Origin: Gordonia insulae
Lineage (GTDB): Bacteria; Actinomycetota; Actinomycetes; Mycobacteriales; Mycobacteriaceae
Length of the DNA: 64,000 nt
Assembly: GCF_003855095.1 (NCBI RefSeq)
Contig: NZ_CP033972.1
Span: forward strand, 4,960,001-5,024,000
Direction: 5' to 3'
Below are positions 52,366 to 60,634 of the stretch, in pieces. Position 1 is the stretch's first letter. Every line of letters starts with the position of its first letter. The position numbers and the translations under genes were made by a program. Under the pieces are notes generated by a model. The model worked only from the letters and a program-made list of their open reading frames with translations. It did no database searches and was not told the origin of the DNA.

Positions 52366-52682
52366 TCGGGGTGCTCCTCGGGGTGAAGGCCCGGCACGTG
52401 CGGAAGGTGCCGCGGACATCCAACTCGGAACGCTATGTGGCAAATGTCCGATCCAACAGCCGCAACTTCTGGGGGCCTCAGTTCTGGGGCCACCGTTAGC
52501 CATGCAAACGATGCCCCTGATTCGCACACTCGGGTGATGGCGGCGGACCGCAGGGGGCGGTGATACTGGGACGCGGCGACACGGAACCGGGACGATCGTC
52601 CGAGAAAAGCAGCAAAAGAGACGATCGCTCACCGCCTGGTTTCGTCCGTCATTTCGGCGTCCGATCAGCGATGATGGTCGCC
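52366..52682. other. 317-base divergent regulatory region
   Basis: Lies between the stand-alone LuxR-type gene and the response regulator gene. Besides the ribosome site of the former it contains a direct repeat TTCTGGGGGCC (52467-52477) and TTCTGGGGCC (52482-52491), spaced 15 bases start to start, a plausible binding site for either regulator. No small gene or RNA is recognisable in the rest. Confidence 0.5.
52467..52491 (+). repeat. Short direct repeat in the divergent regulator promoter
   Basis: Two copies of TTCTGGGG(G)CC about one and a half helical turns apart (15 bases). Candidate LuxR-type operator half-sites. Confidence 0.4.
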
Positions 52683-53342
52683 ATGACGGGATCGCCCCGG
52701 CGGGCGTGGCGTATCGGAGTGGTCGACGACCACGAACAGATCGTCCGTGGAATGCGCGCCACCCTCGACGAACAGACCGACATGGACCTCGTGGTGGGAG
52801 CGGGAACGGTGGCAGATCTGCTCGCGGTGACCGACGACCTCGATCTGGTGTTGCTGGATCTGCGGCTCGACGACGGTACCTCGCCGATCACCAACATCGA
52901 GACCCTGCAGCAGGCCGAGATCCCGACGCTCGTCTACACCTCGGGCGACGACGTCTACCTCGTGCGGCAGGCGGCCAGTGCCGGGGTCCTGGGTGTGGTC
53001 CGCAAGAATTCTCCGGTGAGCGAGTTGCTGGATGCGATGCGGCAGGCCCTGGCCGGTGACACCGTGCCGGGCATCGATTGGGCCGCGGCCATCGACTCCG
53101 ACGCGGGTTTCGTCGAGCTGTCACCGCAGCTGCGCCGGGTTCTGGAGCTGTACGCCGCCGGCGAGCCGACGTCGCGCGTGGCCACCGAGCTCGACATCTC
53201 GGCGGAGACCGTCACCGATTACGTCAACCGCATCCGTCGCCGGTACAGCTCGGTCGGACGACCGGCGCCGACCAAGACCGACCTCTACAAGCGTGCGATC
53301 GAGGACGGATGGCTGCCGATACCCCGGCGCTTTCGCCGCTGA
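52683..53342 (+). CDS. Two-component response regulator, NarL/LuxR type
   Basis: 219 residues. Receiver domain with acidic pair D15-D16, phospho-acceptor Asp59 (VLLDLRLDDG), Thr in TLVYTSGDD and Lys in VVRKNSPVSE. C-terminal helix-turn-helix LSPQLRRVLELYAAGEPTSR VATELDISAETVTDYVNRIR, ending RRRYSSVGRPAPTKTDLYKR. ATGs at 52671 and 52674 are alternative starts; none has a ribosome site. The kinase gene starts inside its last 34 bases. Confidence 0.9.
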   Translation: MTGSPRRAWRIGVVDDHEQIVRGMRATLDEQTDMDLVVGAGTVADLLAVTDDLDLVLLDLRLDDGTSPITNIETLQQAEIPTLVYTSGDDVYLVRQAASAGVLGVVRKNSPVSELLDAMRQALAGDTVPGIDWAAAIDSDAGFVELSPQLRRVLELYAAGEPTSRVATELDISAETVTDYVNRIRRRYSSVGRPAPTKTDLYKRAIEDGWLPIPRRFRR

Positions 53343-54514
53343 TCGACGTTCACGACGAACGCGATGAGCAGGCCGGCCGCCAGATCCTGCGCCTGATGGC
53401 GGTGTTCGTCACGGTCGGCTACCTCGCGTACGGCGTGATGACGGCATCGGCGGTCGTCTCCTCGATGCACATCACCGACCTCTGGTGGACGGTGATCGCT
53501 GTTCCGCTGATCTTCGGGACCGGTATCGCGCTGGGGCCGCTTGCCTGGCGTGGCGGTGCCCGGCGTATCCGCATCGCGGCGGCGGTCGCCGCAGGCGGAT
53601 ACCTCGTCGCCGTCTGCCTGTGGTGGCCGGCGTGGAACGGACAGGTCCTCGACACTGTCAGCGGCATCTGGTTCTCCCTGTTCCCGGGGCTGGCGGCGAT
53701 CGCGTCGGCGTTGGCGTTCCCCGCGGTCTACGCGTTCGGCTATCTCGCGGTGGTCAGCGCGATCAGCGTGACGATCAGCAAGACAGCACGGTTGCCCCAC
53801 CTCAGCGGGCCGCTTCCGGTCGAGATCGCCTGGTCGATCTCGTTCTCGTTGATCTTCGTCGCTGCGGCGGTGATGGCCATCCGCACCGCGGGCATTCTCG
53901 ACGCCACCCGGGCGCGTGCCTACGAGGCGACCGCCGATGCCGCTGCGGCGCATGCGCGTTCGGCTGAACGTAATCGGTTCGACGCCCTGACCCACGACAA
54001 TGTGATGTCGACGTTGCTGTTGGCGTCGCGGCTGGGCGCGTCGCCGGAGCTGGCGCAGAATGCCCGGGCCGCGATCGCCGCGGTCGAGCATGCCTCCGAG
54101 GGTGAGGGGCGATCGTCGCTGACCGCGTACGAGGCCGCCAGTCAGGTGCGGGCCGCCGTCGCGATGGTGGACCCCGCGCAGCGGGTGACGGTCGCGAATG
54201 AGCCCGGTACACAGGCATATCCGGGGACCGCGGTGTCGGCGATCGCTGCCGCCACCGCCGAGGCGGTACGCAACAGCCGACGTCACGCCGGAGATGGTGC
54301 GACGACATCGGTGACCGTCGCCGCCGGTCTCGGCACGCTGCGTGCCGAGATCGCCGACGACGGGGTCGGTTTCGACCCGGCGCTGGTGTCCGCGTCGCGG
54401 CTGGGCATCGCGGTCAGCATCCGCGGTCGGATGAGCAAGGTCGATGGTGGTGTCGCCGTGATCGATTCGCATCCCGGCTGCGGTACCCGGGTGCGTGTGG
54501 AGTGGAGCCGATGA
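53309..54514 (+). CDS. Membrane sensor histidine kinase
   Basis: 401 residues. About five membrane helices between residues 25 and 195, a short linker helix, then a kinase core: phospho-acceptor His229 in DALTHDNVMSTLLLASRLGA (not the canonical HDxxx-R of HisKA_3), N-box EAVRNSRRHA, and G-box IADDGVGFDPALV plus LGIAVSIRGRMSKVDGGVAV. The ATG overlaps the regulator gene by 34 bases, so they are a cognate pair. No large extracellular sensor: signal is probably sensed within or at the membrane. Confidence 0.88.
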   Translation: MAADTPALSPLIDVHDERDEQAGRQILRLMAVFVTVGYLAYGVMTASAVVSSMHITDLWWTVIAVPLIFGTGIALGPLAWRGGARRIRIAAAVAAGGYLVAVCLWWPAWNGQVLDTVSGIWFSLFPGLAAIASALAFPAVYAFGYLAVVSAISVTISKTARLPHLSGPLPVEIAWSISFSLIFVAAAVMAIRTAGILDATRARAYEATADAAAAHARSAERNRFDALTHDNVMSTLLLASRLGASPELAQNARAAIAAVEHASEGEGRSSLTAYEAASQVRAAVAMVDPAQRVTVANEPGTQAYPGTAVSAIAAATAEAVRNSRRHAGDGATTSVTVAAGLGTLRAEIADDGVGFDPALVSASRLGIAVSIRGRMSKVDGGVAVIDSHPGCGTRVRVEWSR

Positions 54515-55584
54515 CCGCGCCGGTGATCGACGAGGGACAGCGTGAAGACGTCCGCGACCTGCTCGGTATGGGACGCCCCGGCGCCTGGCTGGTGTTGGGC
54601 GCGTTCCTCACCGCGATCTGGATTCTGGTGTCGTTCGCGGCGCAGGAGGCGTCGGCGGCGTGGCCGCTGGTCATCGCGGGGCTGATCCTCAGCGCGGCCG
54701 CGGTCGCCATCGTGCAGGTGCCGGGTGATCCGTTACCGCTGCCCGCAACCGTGATACTCACTGCGGCGGGTCCGGCGGCGTGCGCGTTCGCCTTGTCGGT
54801 GACCCCGAGCTGGGCCGCGTCATCGGTGCTGGTGATGTGGACACACGGTTCCGCGGTCGCGGTCTTCGCCTTCATGTGTGTGCGCGGTCGGCGGCTCGCC
54901 CCGTGGGTGGGCCTCGCCGGTGAGGCTGTGGTGTTCGCCTACTGGGGACATGCCGTCGGGGTGTCCCCGTTGCGCAGCGCCGCGCTGATCGCCATCGACA
55001 TGGCCCCGCTGGCGATGGCGACGTTGTTCTCGTTCACCCTGCGCCCCACCGCCAAGGCGGTGTTCGCGTTGCGGGCGCAGACCTTGAGTCAGGTGGCGCG
55101 TTTGTCGGCAGAGGCCGCGGCCACCGAGGAGCGCACCAACCAGGTCCGGTTCCTCGACCACCTCGCGCGGCCGATGCTCGAGCGGATCGCGTCCGGTGAC
55201 GTGCTGACCGACGCCGAACGCACGGAATGTGCACTGCTGGAGGCACATCTGCGGGACCGGCTCCGTGCCCCGCTGATGTCGGCGCTCGAACTCGACGAAC
55301 TGGCGTACCGTGCGCGCACGCTCGGGGTGGAGGTCGTGTTCATCGACGACTCGCGTTCTGACCTCACCGACACGACCGACGGGGTGGCGATCGATCCGCG
55401 GGTCGCGACGGTGGTGCGCGAGTTGGCGACCGACGTCCTCGGTGCGGCCGACGACGGCCGGGTCTTCGTGCGCGTCTCCGCACCCGACCGGCCGATCGCG
55501 GCATCCGTCCTGCACCGGCACGACGACGGCTCGACCGTGCGGACGGAGATCGACCCGACCGGCGAGGTTCGGTCGTTCAGCTGA
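54511..55584 (+). CDS. Kinase-like membrane protein without recognisable catalytic motifs
   Basis: 357 residues; its ATG overlaps the kinase stop (ATGA). Five or six helices in residues 28-185, a linker helix VFALRAQTLSQVARLSAEAA, then ~150 soluble residues in the position of a kinase core (ERTNQVRFLDHLARPMLERI; LGVEVVFIDDSRSDLTDTTD; VATVVRELATDVLGAADDGR). It has the layout of the upstream sensor kinase, but the His box is not evident and no N- or G-box is seen. Probably an accessory sensor or pseudokinase that tunes the two-component pair. It ends eight bases inside the convergent TetR gene. Confidence 0.75.
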   Translation: MTAPVIDEGQREDVRDLLGMGRPGAWLVLGAFLTAIWILVSFAAQEASAAWPLVIAGLILSAAAVAIVQVPGDPLPLPATVILTAAGPAACAFALSVTPSWAASSVLVMWTHGSAVAVFAFMCVRGRRLAPWVGLAGEAVVFAYWGHAVGVSPLRSAALIAIDMAPLAMATLFSFTLRPTAKAVFALRAQTLSQVARLSAEAAATEERTNQVRFLDHLARPMLERIASGDVLTDAERTECALLEAHLRDRLRAPLMSALELDELAYRARTLGVEVVFIDDSRSDLTDTTDGVAIDPRVATVVRELATDVLGAADDGRVFVRVSAPDRPIAASVLHRHDDGSTVRTEIDPTGEVRSFS

Positions 55585-56230
55585 CCGTGTCGCGCCGCAC
55601 CGCCGGCCCGGAGTCGTGATGAAGAATCCCGCGAATCGCGAAATCGACGTAGTCGGCCACCAGTTGATCGACGTCCTGGTCGTGGTGCAACCACCAACTG
55701 ATGCCGTTCATCAGATCCAGGACGGCGATCGCCGACTGCATCGCATCTCGGACCTCGAACTGCCCGGATCGCGCGCCGGCAGCGATCACGTCGCGCACGC
55801 GTCGCTGGTAGTAGCGCCGATAGTCGGTCACCACGGCTCGGTGTTCGGGCAACAGCGCGTTCAGCTCCCGCAGGGAGACAAGGTGTTCCACAGGATGCTC
55901 GGCCAGATGGCGGACATGCACCACGATGAGATTCGTCAACCGCTCGACCGGTGATCCCTCGGCGTCGAGGACCTGCAGGTGCTCCTGCGGGTCCTTCGTC
56001 ATCCGCAACGCGATCGCGTAGAGGATCTCCTCCTTGGAATGAAAGTGGTTGTAGAGACTCGCGCCTTTGATACCCACCGCCTGCGCGATGTCACGCATGC
56101 CGGCGTTGCTGTAACCGTGCTCGGCGAAGTAGGCCGCGGCCGCCTCGATGATGTCGTCACGACGCAGGCGCACCCGTGGCCGGGCGCCCGGGGAGACGTC
56201 GGCAGGGGCCGGCGACGACGCCTCATCCAT
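55577..56230 (-). CDS. TetR-family regulator
   Basis: 217 residues from ATG. Helix-turn-helix at ~22-68: DDIIEAAAAYFAEHGYSNAG, MRDIAQAVGIKGASLYNHFH SKEE. The C-terminal domain (PVERLTNLIVVHVRHLAEHP; DYRRYYQRRVRDVIAAGARS) resembles TetR proteins of the KstR2/fatty-acid and sterol catabolism group. It is last in the run TetR-synthetase-nitroreductase read on the minus strand, six bases after the synthetase gene. The two ACTAACC-type palindromes at 58501 and 58599 are its likely operators. Confidence 0.9.
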   Translation of the reverse strand: MDEASSPAPADVSPGARPRVRLRRDDIIEAAAAYFAEHGYSNAGMRDIAQAVGIKGASLYNHFHSKEEILYAIALRMTKDPQEHLQVLDAEGSPVERLTNLIVVHVRHLAEHPVEHLVSLRELNALLPEHRAVVTDYRRYYQRRVRDVIAAGARSGQFEVRDAMQSAIAVLDLMNGISWWLHHDQDVDQLVADYVDFAIRGILHHDSGPAVRRDTVS

Positions 56231-56236
56231 CGGCGA

Positions 56237-57841
56237 TCATCCCTTCCCGTAGACCCGACGCAACTCTCGTTTCAACAGTTTGCCCTGCGGGTCGGTGGGC
56301 AGCTCGGCCAGGAGGTGCACCGTCTTGGGAATCTTGTACGACGCCAGATCCGCACGGCAGAACTCCCGCAGCTCATCCGCTGTCGGCGTCGCTCCGTCCT
56401 GCAGCACCACGAACGCGGTGACCGCCTCGGACCAGTAGTCATCGGGCAACCCGACCACCGCGGCGCGCTGCACATCGGGGTGGCTCTGCAGGATGCGTTC
56501 GACCTCCTGGGACGACACGTTGAAGCCGCCGGTCTTGATCATGTCCTTGCGTCGGTCGCGGAAGAAGAGGTTGCCGTCGTCGTCGACGCGCACGATGTCA
56601 CCGGTGTGCACCCAACCGTCGGTGAAGACCGCTGCCGTGCGCTCGGGATCCTTGTGGTAACCGAGCATCACCGACGGTGTGCGGCAGAGCAACTCGCCCT
56701 CGGTCGCGTCGGCACCGTCGGCGTCGACGACCCGGATCTCCAGATGTCCCACCGGCTTACCGATCCAGGTCGGATCGTGGTCGGGCACATCCTCGAGTCT
56801 CTTGAACCAGCCCACCGAACCGAGCTGGGTCAGTTCGGACTGCCCCCAGTAGGTGCCCCACACCGACTCGGGTGTCGCGTCGGCCCAGGCGTCGACGGCG
56901 AAGGGCGACACCTGCCCGCCGTAGGTGAGGCAGCGACGCACCGTGCCCACCGTGTCGGCGCCGAAGTCCGCATGATTGGCCAACGCGATGTAGAACGTCG
57001 GCGTCTGGGCCAGCACCGAGATCTTCTCGTCCCGAATGACTTTCAGCGACTCACCAGGATCGGCCGACGCCGGCAGCACCAGGGTGGCGCCGAGGAGGGT
57101 GAGCGAGGTCAGGGACCCGATGCCGGCGATGGTGTGGAACGGCATGACGTAGAGCCACACGTCGTCCGGCAGACACCGCAGGCCCCACGTGTAGGCGGGC
57201 GCGGTGGAGATCAGGTAGTTGCGATGCGCGATCGCCACGCCCTTCGGTGCCGACTCGGTGCCGCTGGTGTAGACGATCATCGCGAGATCGTGTTCATCGA
57301 CGTCGGCGTGCGGCTCGTCGTCGGACGCGTCGTCGACGAGGGATGCGAGCGATGGCCATGCCGGATCGGGCGAGTCGCCGACGACGATCACCCGTGCGCC
57401 GTTGCGCGTGGCGACCGGGGCGGCCACCGCAGCGTTCTCGGCGGCCACCACCAGCACCGACGGTTCGAGATGCTCGATCTGCTGGGCGATCTCACGTTCA
57501 CCGAACAGCGGGCTGATACCGGAGTAGAAGGCGCCGATCTTGAGCGCGCCGTAGTAGGCGATGACCGACTCGACACGGTTGCGGCCCATCACCGCGACAC
57601 CGTCGCCGCGGCCGACGCCCATGCTCTGCAGGACGTGGGCGAACCGGTTGGCGCGACGATTCAGCTCGGCGTAGGTGGTGGCGTGCCGGGTGCCGTCGGC
57701 GGCGTAGGAGACGATGGCCGCCTTGTCGGCCTGCGACTGCGCGAGCCGCCGGAGCTGGTCGCCGATCGTCGCCCGCCCGAGCAGCGATGACTGCGTCGGG
57801 GTGAGACCACCCCGGACGGTTTCGGTGGCGGCTGCACTCAT
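56237..57841 (-). CDS. Acyl-CoA synthetase / AMP-dependent ligase
   Basis: 534 residues. P-loop-like motif IVYTSGTESAPKGVAIAHRN (Glu-Ser in place of the usual Thr-Gly), WGTYWGQSELTQLGSVG, the adenylate-binding GWVHTGDIVRVDDDGNLFFR, and the C-terminal lysine region in YKIPKTVHLLAELPTDPQGK. Activates a carboxylic acid with ATP and CoA. In context, an acid released by hydrolysis of the ester made by the Baeyer-Villiger enzyme is a likely substrate. Its ATG overlaps the nitroreductase stop. Confidence 0.9.
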   Translation of the reverse strand: MSAAATETVRGGLTPTQSSLLGRATIGDQLRRLAQSQADKAAIVSYAADGTRHATTYAELNRRANRFAHVLQSMGVGRGDGVAVMGRNRVESVIAYYGALKIGAFYSGISPLFGEREIAQQIEHLEPSVLVVAAENAAVAAPVATRNGARVIVVGDSPDPAWPSLASLVDDASDDEPHADVDEHDLAMIVYTSGTESAPKGVAIAHRNYLISTAPAYTWGLRCLPDDVWLYVMPFHTIAGIGSLTSLTLLGATLVLPASADPGESLKVIRDEKISVLAQTPTFYIALANHADFGADTVGTVRRCLTYGGQVSPFAVDAWADATPESVWGTYWGQSELTQLGSVGWFKRLEDVPDHDPTWIGKPVGHLEIRVVDADGADATEGELLCRTPSVMLGYHKDPERTAAVFTDGWVHTGDIVRVDDDGNLFFRDRRKDMIKTGGFNVSSQEVERILQSHPDVQRAAVVGLPDDYWSEAVTAFVVLQDGATPTADELREFCRADLASYKIPKTVHLLAELPTDPQGKLLKRELRRVYGKG

Positions 57842-58476
57842 GCGAACATCGGCGCGTCGTAGCTGTTCAGAAATGCGATGTCCTCGACGGGACTGCGGGT
57901 GAGCTTGTGCGGGAAGCCATCACGCGGGTAGCCGACTGCGACGTGCGCGGCCGTGATGACGCCGTCAGGGATGTTCAGCAGTTCCTTCACGGCGGGCTCC
58001 TCGGCGCACAGCAGGGTGGTCAGCGCCGAGGCCACGCCCTGTTCGCGCAGCGCCAGGGTGAGGTTCTGGACCGTCGGATAGATGGATGCGCCGCCCACCA
58101 CGCTGAGGCGGCCCAGTTCGTGGTCGGTGGGATGGATGCCGTCGGATTCGGCGCAGACCACGATCATCACCGGGACGTCGGCGAGATTGTGTGCGAACTC
58201 GTTGGCGCTCTGGATCGTCTTGGGCACCGCGCCGACGGCCTTGCTGCCCTCGATGATCGCCGCGTAGTAGGCCTCCCAGTAGGGGAGATACAGCTCGGCC
58301 AGACGCTTCTTCACGGCGTCGTCGCGCACGACGACCCACCGGACCGGCTGGCGATTGCCGCCCTGCGGCCCGAACCGTGCGTTGTCGAAGGCCTGGTGCA
58401 GGACCTCGTCGGGCACGAACTTGTCGCTGAAGTATCGGCACGTCCCGGTCGACCGCATTGCCTCACTGAGTTCCAT
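57838..58476 (-). CDS. Nitroreductase-family flavoprotein
   Basis: 212 residues from the ATG at 58476 with GAGGAG upstream; longer upstream starts would pass through the operator. FMN-binding blocks: AMRSTGTCRYFSDKFVPDEV, ARFGPQGGNRQPVRWVVVRD, and a dimer-interface Leu/Ala-rich part (QNLTLALREQGVASALTTLL). Likely reduces an enone, nitro or quinone-like compound with NAD(P)H. First gene of the minus-strand operon, divergent from the Baeyer-Villiger-type gene. Confidence 0.87.
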   Translation of the reverse strand: MELSEAMRSTGTCRYFSDKFVPDEVLHQAFDNARFGPQGGNRQPVRWVVVRDDAVKKRLAELYLPYWEAYYAAIIEGSKAVGAVPKTIQSANEFAHNLADVPVMIVVCAESDGIHPTDHELGRLSVVGGASIYPTVQNLTLALREQGVASALTTLLCAEEPAVKELLNIPDGVITAAHVAVGYPRDGFPHKLTRSPVEDIAFLNSYDAPMFA

Positions 58477-58500
58477 CACCACTCCTCGATTCGAGTTCTT

Positions 58501-58516
58501 ACTAACCACAGTTAGC
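58501..58516. promoter_or_regulatory. TetR-type operator, imperfect copy
   Basis: ACTAACC-AC-AGTTAGC, same left arm and spacing as the perfect site at 58599. It lies 25 bases ahead of the nitroreductase ATG on the minus strand. Confidence 0.7.
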
Positions 58517-58598
58517 ATGATGTGCATCACACTCGCATGGGTATCTACTGGTGTCAAGGGTCGTCGCGATCTGCATTTCCGGAGGTTGACGTGCAGGA

Positions 58599-58614
58599 AC
58601 TAACCGTGGTTAGT
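58599..58614. promoter_or_regulatory. TetR-type operator, perfect copy overlapping a -10 box
   Basis: ACTAACC-GT-GGTTAGT, perfect seven-base arms. The -10 hexamer TAGTAT (58611-58616) overlaps its right end, and the ATG at 58622 follows five bases later, so a bound repressor would block the divergent monooxygenase promoter. Confidence 0.75.
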
Positions 58615-58621
58615 ATCTAAC

Positions 58622-60634
58622 ATGCCGCATATGCCTACGACCGAGCGCAACTCGGCAGCCGCGGACATCGCCCGCCTCCGGCAGGCGGTGTCGGCCGGCA
58701 ACATCCCGACGCTGATCGCTGTGTTGGTGGAGTTGACGGGTGACGAGCGCTGGTTGTCCGACAGGTATCGCCCCACGAGGTCGCGGGGGATGGACGACAA
58801 CAGCAGCGGCGGCCTGCCGCCGGAGGTCCGGCAGGAGATCTGTGACGCCGTCGTCGACGCCGTGCTCGCATGGCGGGCCGCCGGGTGTCCGCCGCGCCGG
58901 TTGCCGACCGAGGCGATGGTGGCGACTCTGCTGGACTTCACGTCCGGCGAGGAGGTGCCGCACGAGTTCAGTCCGATGATGGCCGAGATCGTCTGGGGTG
59001 CCGATGCACTCGACGGTCTCGAGACCGAACGGGCAGGCGACCACCTCACCGCCGTCGTCATCGGCGCCGGCGTCGCGGGCATGCTGATGTCCGTCCGGCT
59101 GGCGGCGGCGGGCATCGAGCACGTCGTACTCGAGAAGAATGACGACGTCGGCGGATCCTGGTGGGAGAACCGTTATCCCGGGGCCGGCGTGGACACGCCG
59201 AGCTACCTGTACTCGATCTCGTCGTTCGGTCACCACTGGTCGACGCACTTCGGCAAACGCGATGAGGTGCAGGGCTATCTGTCCGACTACGCCGGTCGGC
59301 ATCGGATCCGCGAGCGGGTCCGGTTCGGTGTCGAGGTCGAGTCCGCGACCTACGACGCCGACACGCAGCACTGGTCGGTGCAGGCGCGTGACCGGGACGG
59401 ATCTCGGGAGATGTTCCGGGCGCGCCTGTTGATCAGCGCCGTCGGCCTGCTGAACCGGCCGAAGATCCCACCGCTGCCCGGACTCTCCTCCTTCCGCGGC
59501 GATCTGTTCCATTCCGCGCACTGGCCGGAATCGCTCGACGAGCCAGGGGCGTTGCGCGGCAAGCGGGTCGCGATCGTGGGCTCCGGCGCGAGCGCCATGC
59601 AGATCGGCCCGGCGATCGTCGACGACGTGGCGTCGGTGACCGTCTTCCAGCGGTCTCCGCAGTGGATCGCACCCAACGACGACTATTTCGCCCCGGTCGG
59701 CGACGACGTCCACTGGCTGATGGATCATGTTCCGGGATACCAGGAGTGGTATCGCGCGCGGCTGTCGTGGATCTTCAACGACAAGGTGCATCCGACGTTG
59801 CAGGTCGATCCGGAGTGGACCGAGGAGACTGCGTCGATCAACGCGACCAACCACGGTCATCGCCAGTTCTATCTGCGCTACCTGCGTGAGCAACTCGGCG
59901 ACCGCGACGATCTGATCGAGCTCTCGACACCCGACTACCCCCCGTTCGGCAAGCGGATGCTGCTCGACAACGGGTGGTACTCGATGCTGCGCAGACCGAA
60001 CGTCGAACTGGTGCCGCGGGCGGTCCGTGAGGTCACGCCGACCGGACTCGTCGACGACGACGGCGTCGAGCGGGACTTCGACATCGTCGTCCTCGCAACC
60101 GGTTTCCACAGCGACCGGTTTCTGTACCCGATGGACGTCCGAGGGCGCAGTGGGCGGTCGACGGTCGAGGCCTGGGGCGAGCACGACGCCTACGCGTACC
60201 TCGGCATCACGGCTCCCGACTTCCCCAACCTGTTCATTCTCACCGGTCCGAACACCGCACTCGGCCACGGCGGCAGCTTCATCACCATCCTCGAACGTCA
60301 GGTTCACTATGTCGCAGATGCGATCTCGCTGATGTCCAAGGAGAACCTCGGTGCCCTGGAGGTCCGGGCCGATGTCACCGCCGAGTACAACCGCGCCGTC
60401 GACGAGGCGCACGCCCGCATGGTGTGGACTCATCCCGCCATGACCAATTGGTACCGCAACGACGACGGCCGGGTCGTCGCGGTGCTGCCGTGGCGGATCA
60501 TCGACTACTGGACGATGACCCGTTCGGTCGATGCGGCGGACTTCGTCAGTGAGCCAACCAGGCGAGCATCGCACCCCGCGACCAGCAGCGGCCGACCGCC
60601 TCGGCCCGCATCATCGAGTGGTCGAACACCGTGA
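58622..60634 (+). CDS. Baeyer-Villiger-type flavin monooxygenase
   Basis: 670 residues. An extra N-terminal region of ~130 residues precedes the first FAD Rossmann motif (VVIGAGVAGMLMSVRLAAAG), as in 4-hydroxyacetophenone monooxygenase-type enzymes. The Baeyer-Villiger fingerprint FRGDLFHSAHWP is at 291-302, the NADPH motif VAIVGSGASAMQIGPAIVDD follows, and ATGF (VVLATGFHSDRF) is near residue 500. Inserts oxygen next to a carbonyl, giving an ester or lactone. A -10 box five bases upstream suggests a leaderless message. The last 89 bases overlap the convergent DUF2332 gene and code for a polar, probably dispensable tail. Confidence 0.92.
   Translation: MPHMPTTERNSAAADIARLRQAVSAGNIPTLIAVLVELTGDERWLSDRYRPTRSRGMDDNSSGGLPPEVRQEICDAVVDAVLAWRAAGCPPRRLPTEAMVATLLDFTSGEEVPHEFSPMMAEIVWGADALDGLETERAGDHLTAVVIGAGVAGMLMSVRLAAAGIEHVVLEKNDDVGGSWWENRYPGAGVDTPSYLYSISSFGHHWSTHFGKRDEVQGYLSDYAGRHRIRERVRFGVEVESATYDADTQHWSVQARDRDGSREMFRARLLISAVGLLNRPKIPPLPGLSSFRGDLFHSAHWPESLDEPGALRGKRVAIVGSGASAMQIGPAIVDDVASVTVFQRSPQWIAPNDDYFAPVGDDVHWLMDHVPGYQEWYRARLSWIFNDKVHPTLQVDPEWTEETASINATNHGHRQFYLRYLREQLGDRDDLIELSTPDYPPFGKRMLLDNGWYSMLRRPNVELVPRAVREVTPTGLVDDDGVERDFDIVVLATGFHSDRFLYPMDVRGRSGRSTVEAWGEHDAYAYLGITAPDFPNLFILTGPNTALGHGGSFITILERQVHYVADAISLMSKENLGALEVRADVTAEYNRAVDEAHARMVWTHPAMTNWYRNDDGRVVAVLPWRIIDYWTMTRSVDAADFVSEPTRRASHPATSSGRPPRPASSSGRTP

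Noticed and set aside
58610..60574. 654-residue minus-strand open frame
   Set aside because: Antisense to the Baeyer-Villiger-type gene with intact Rossmann and fingerprint motifs.
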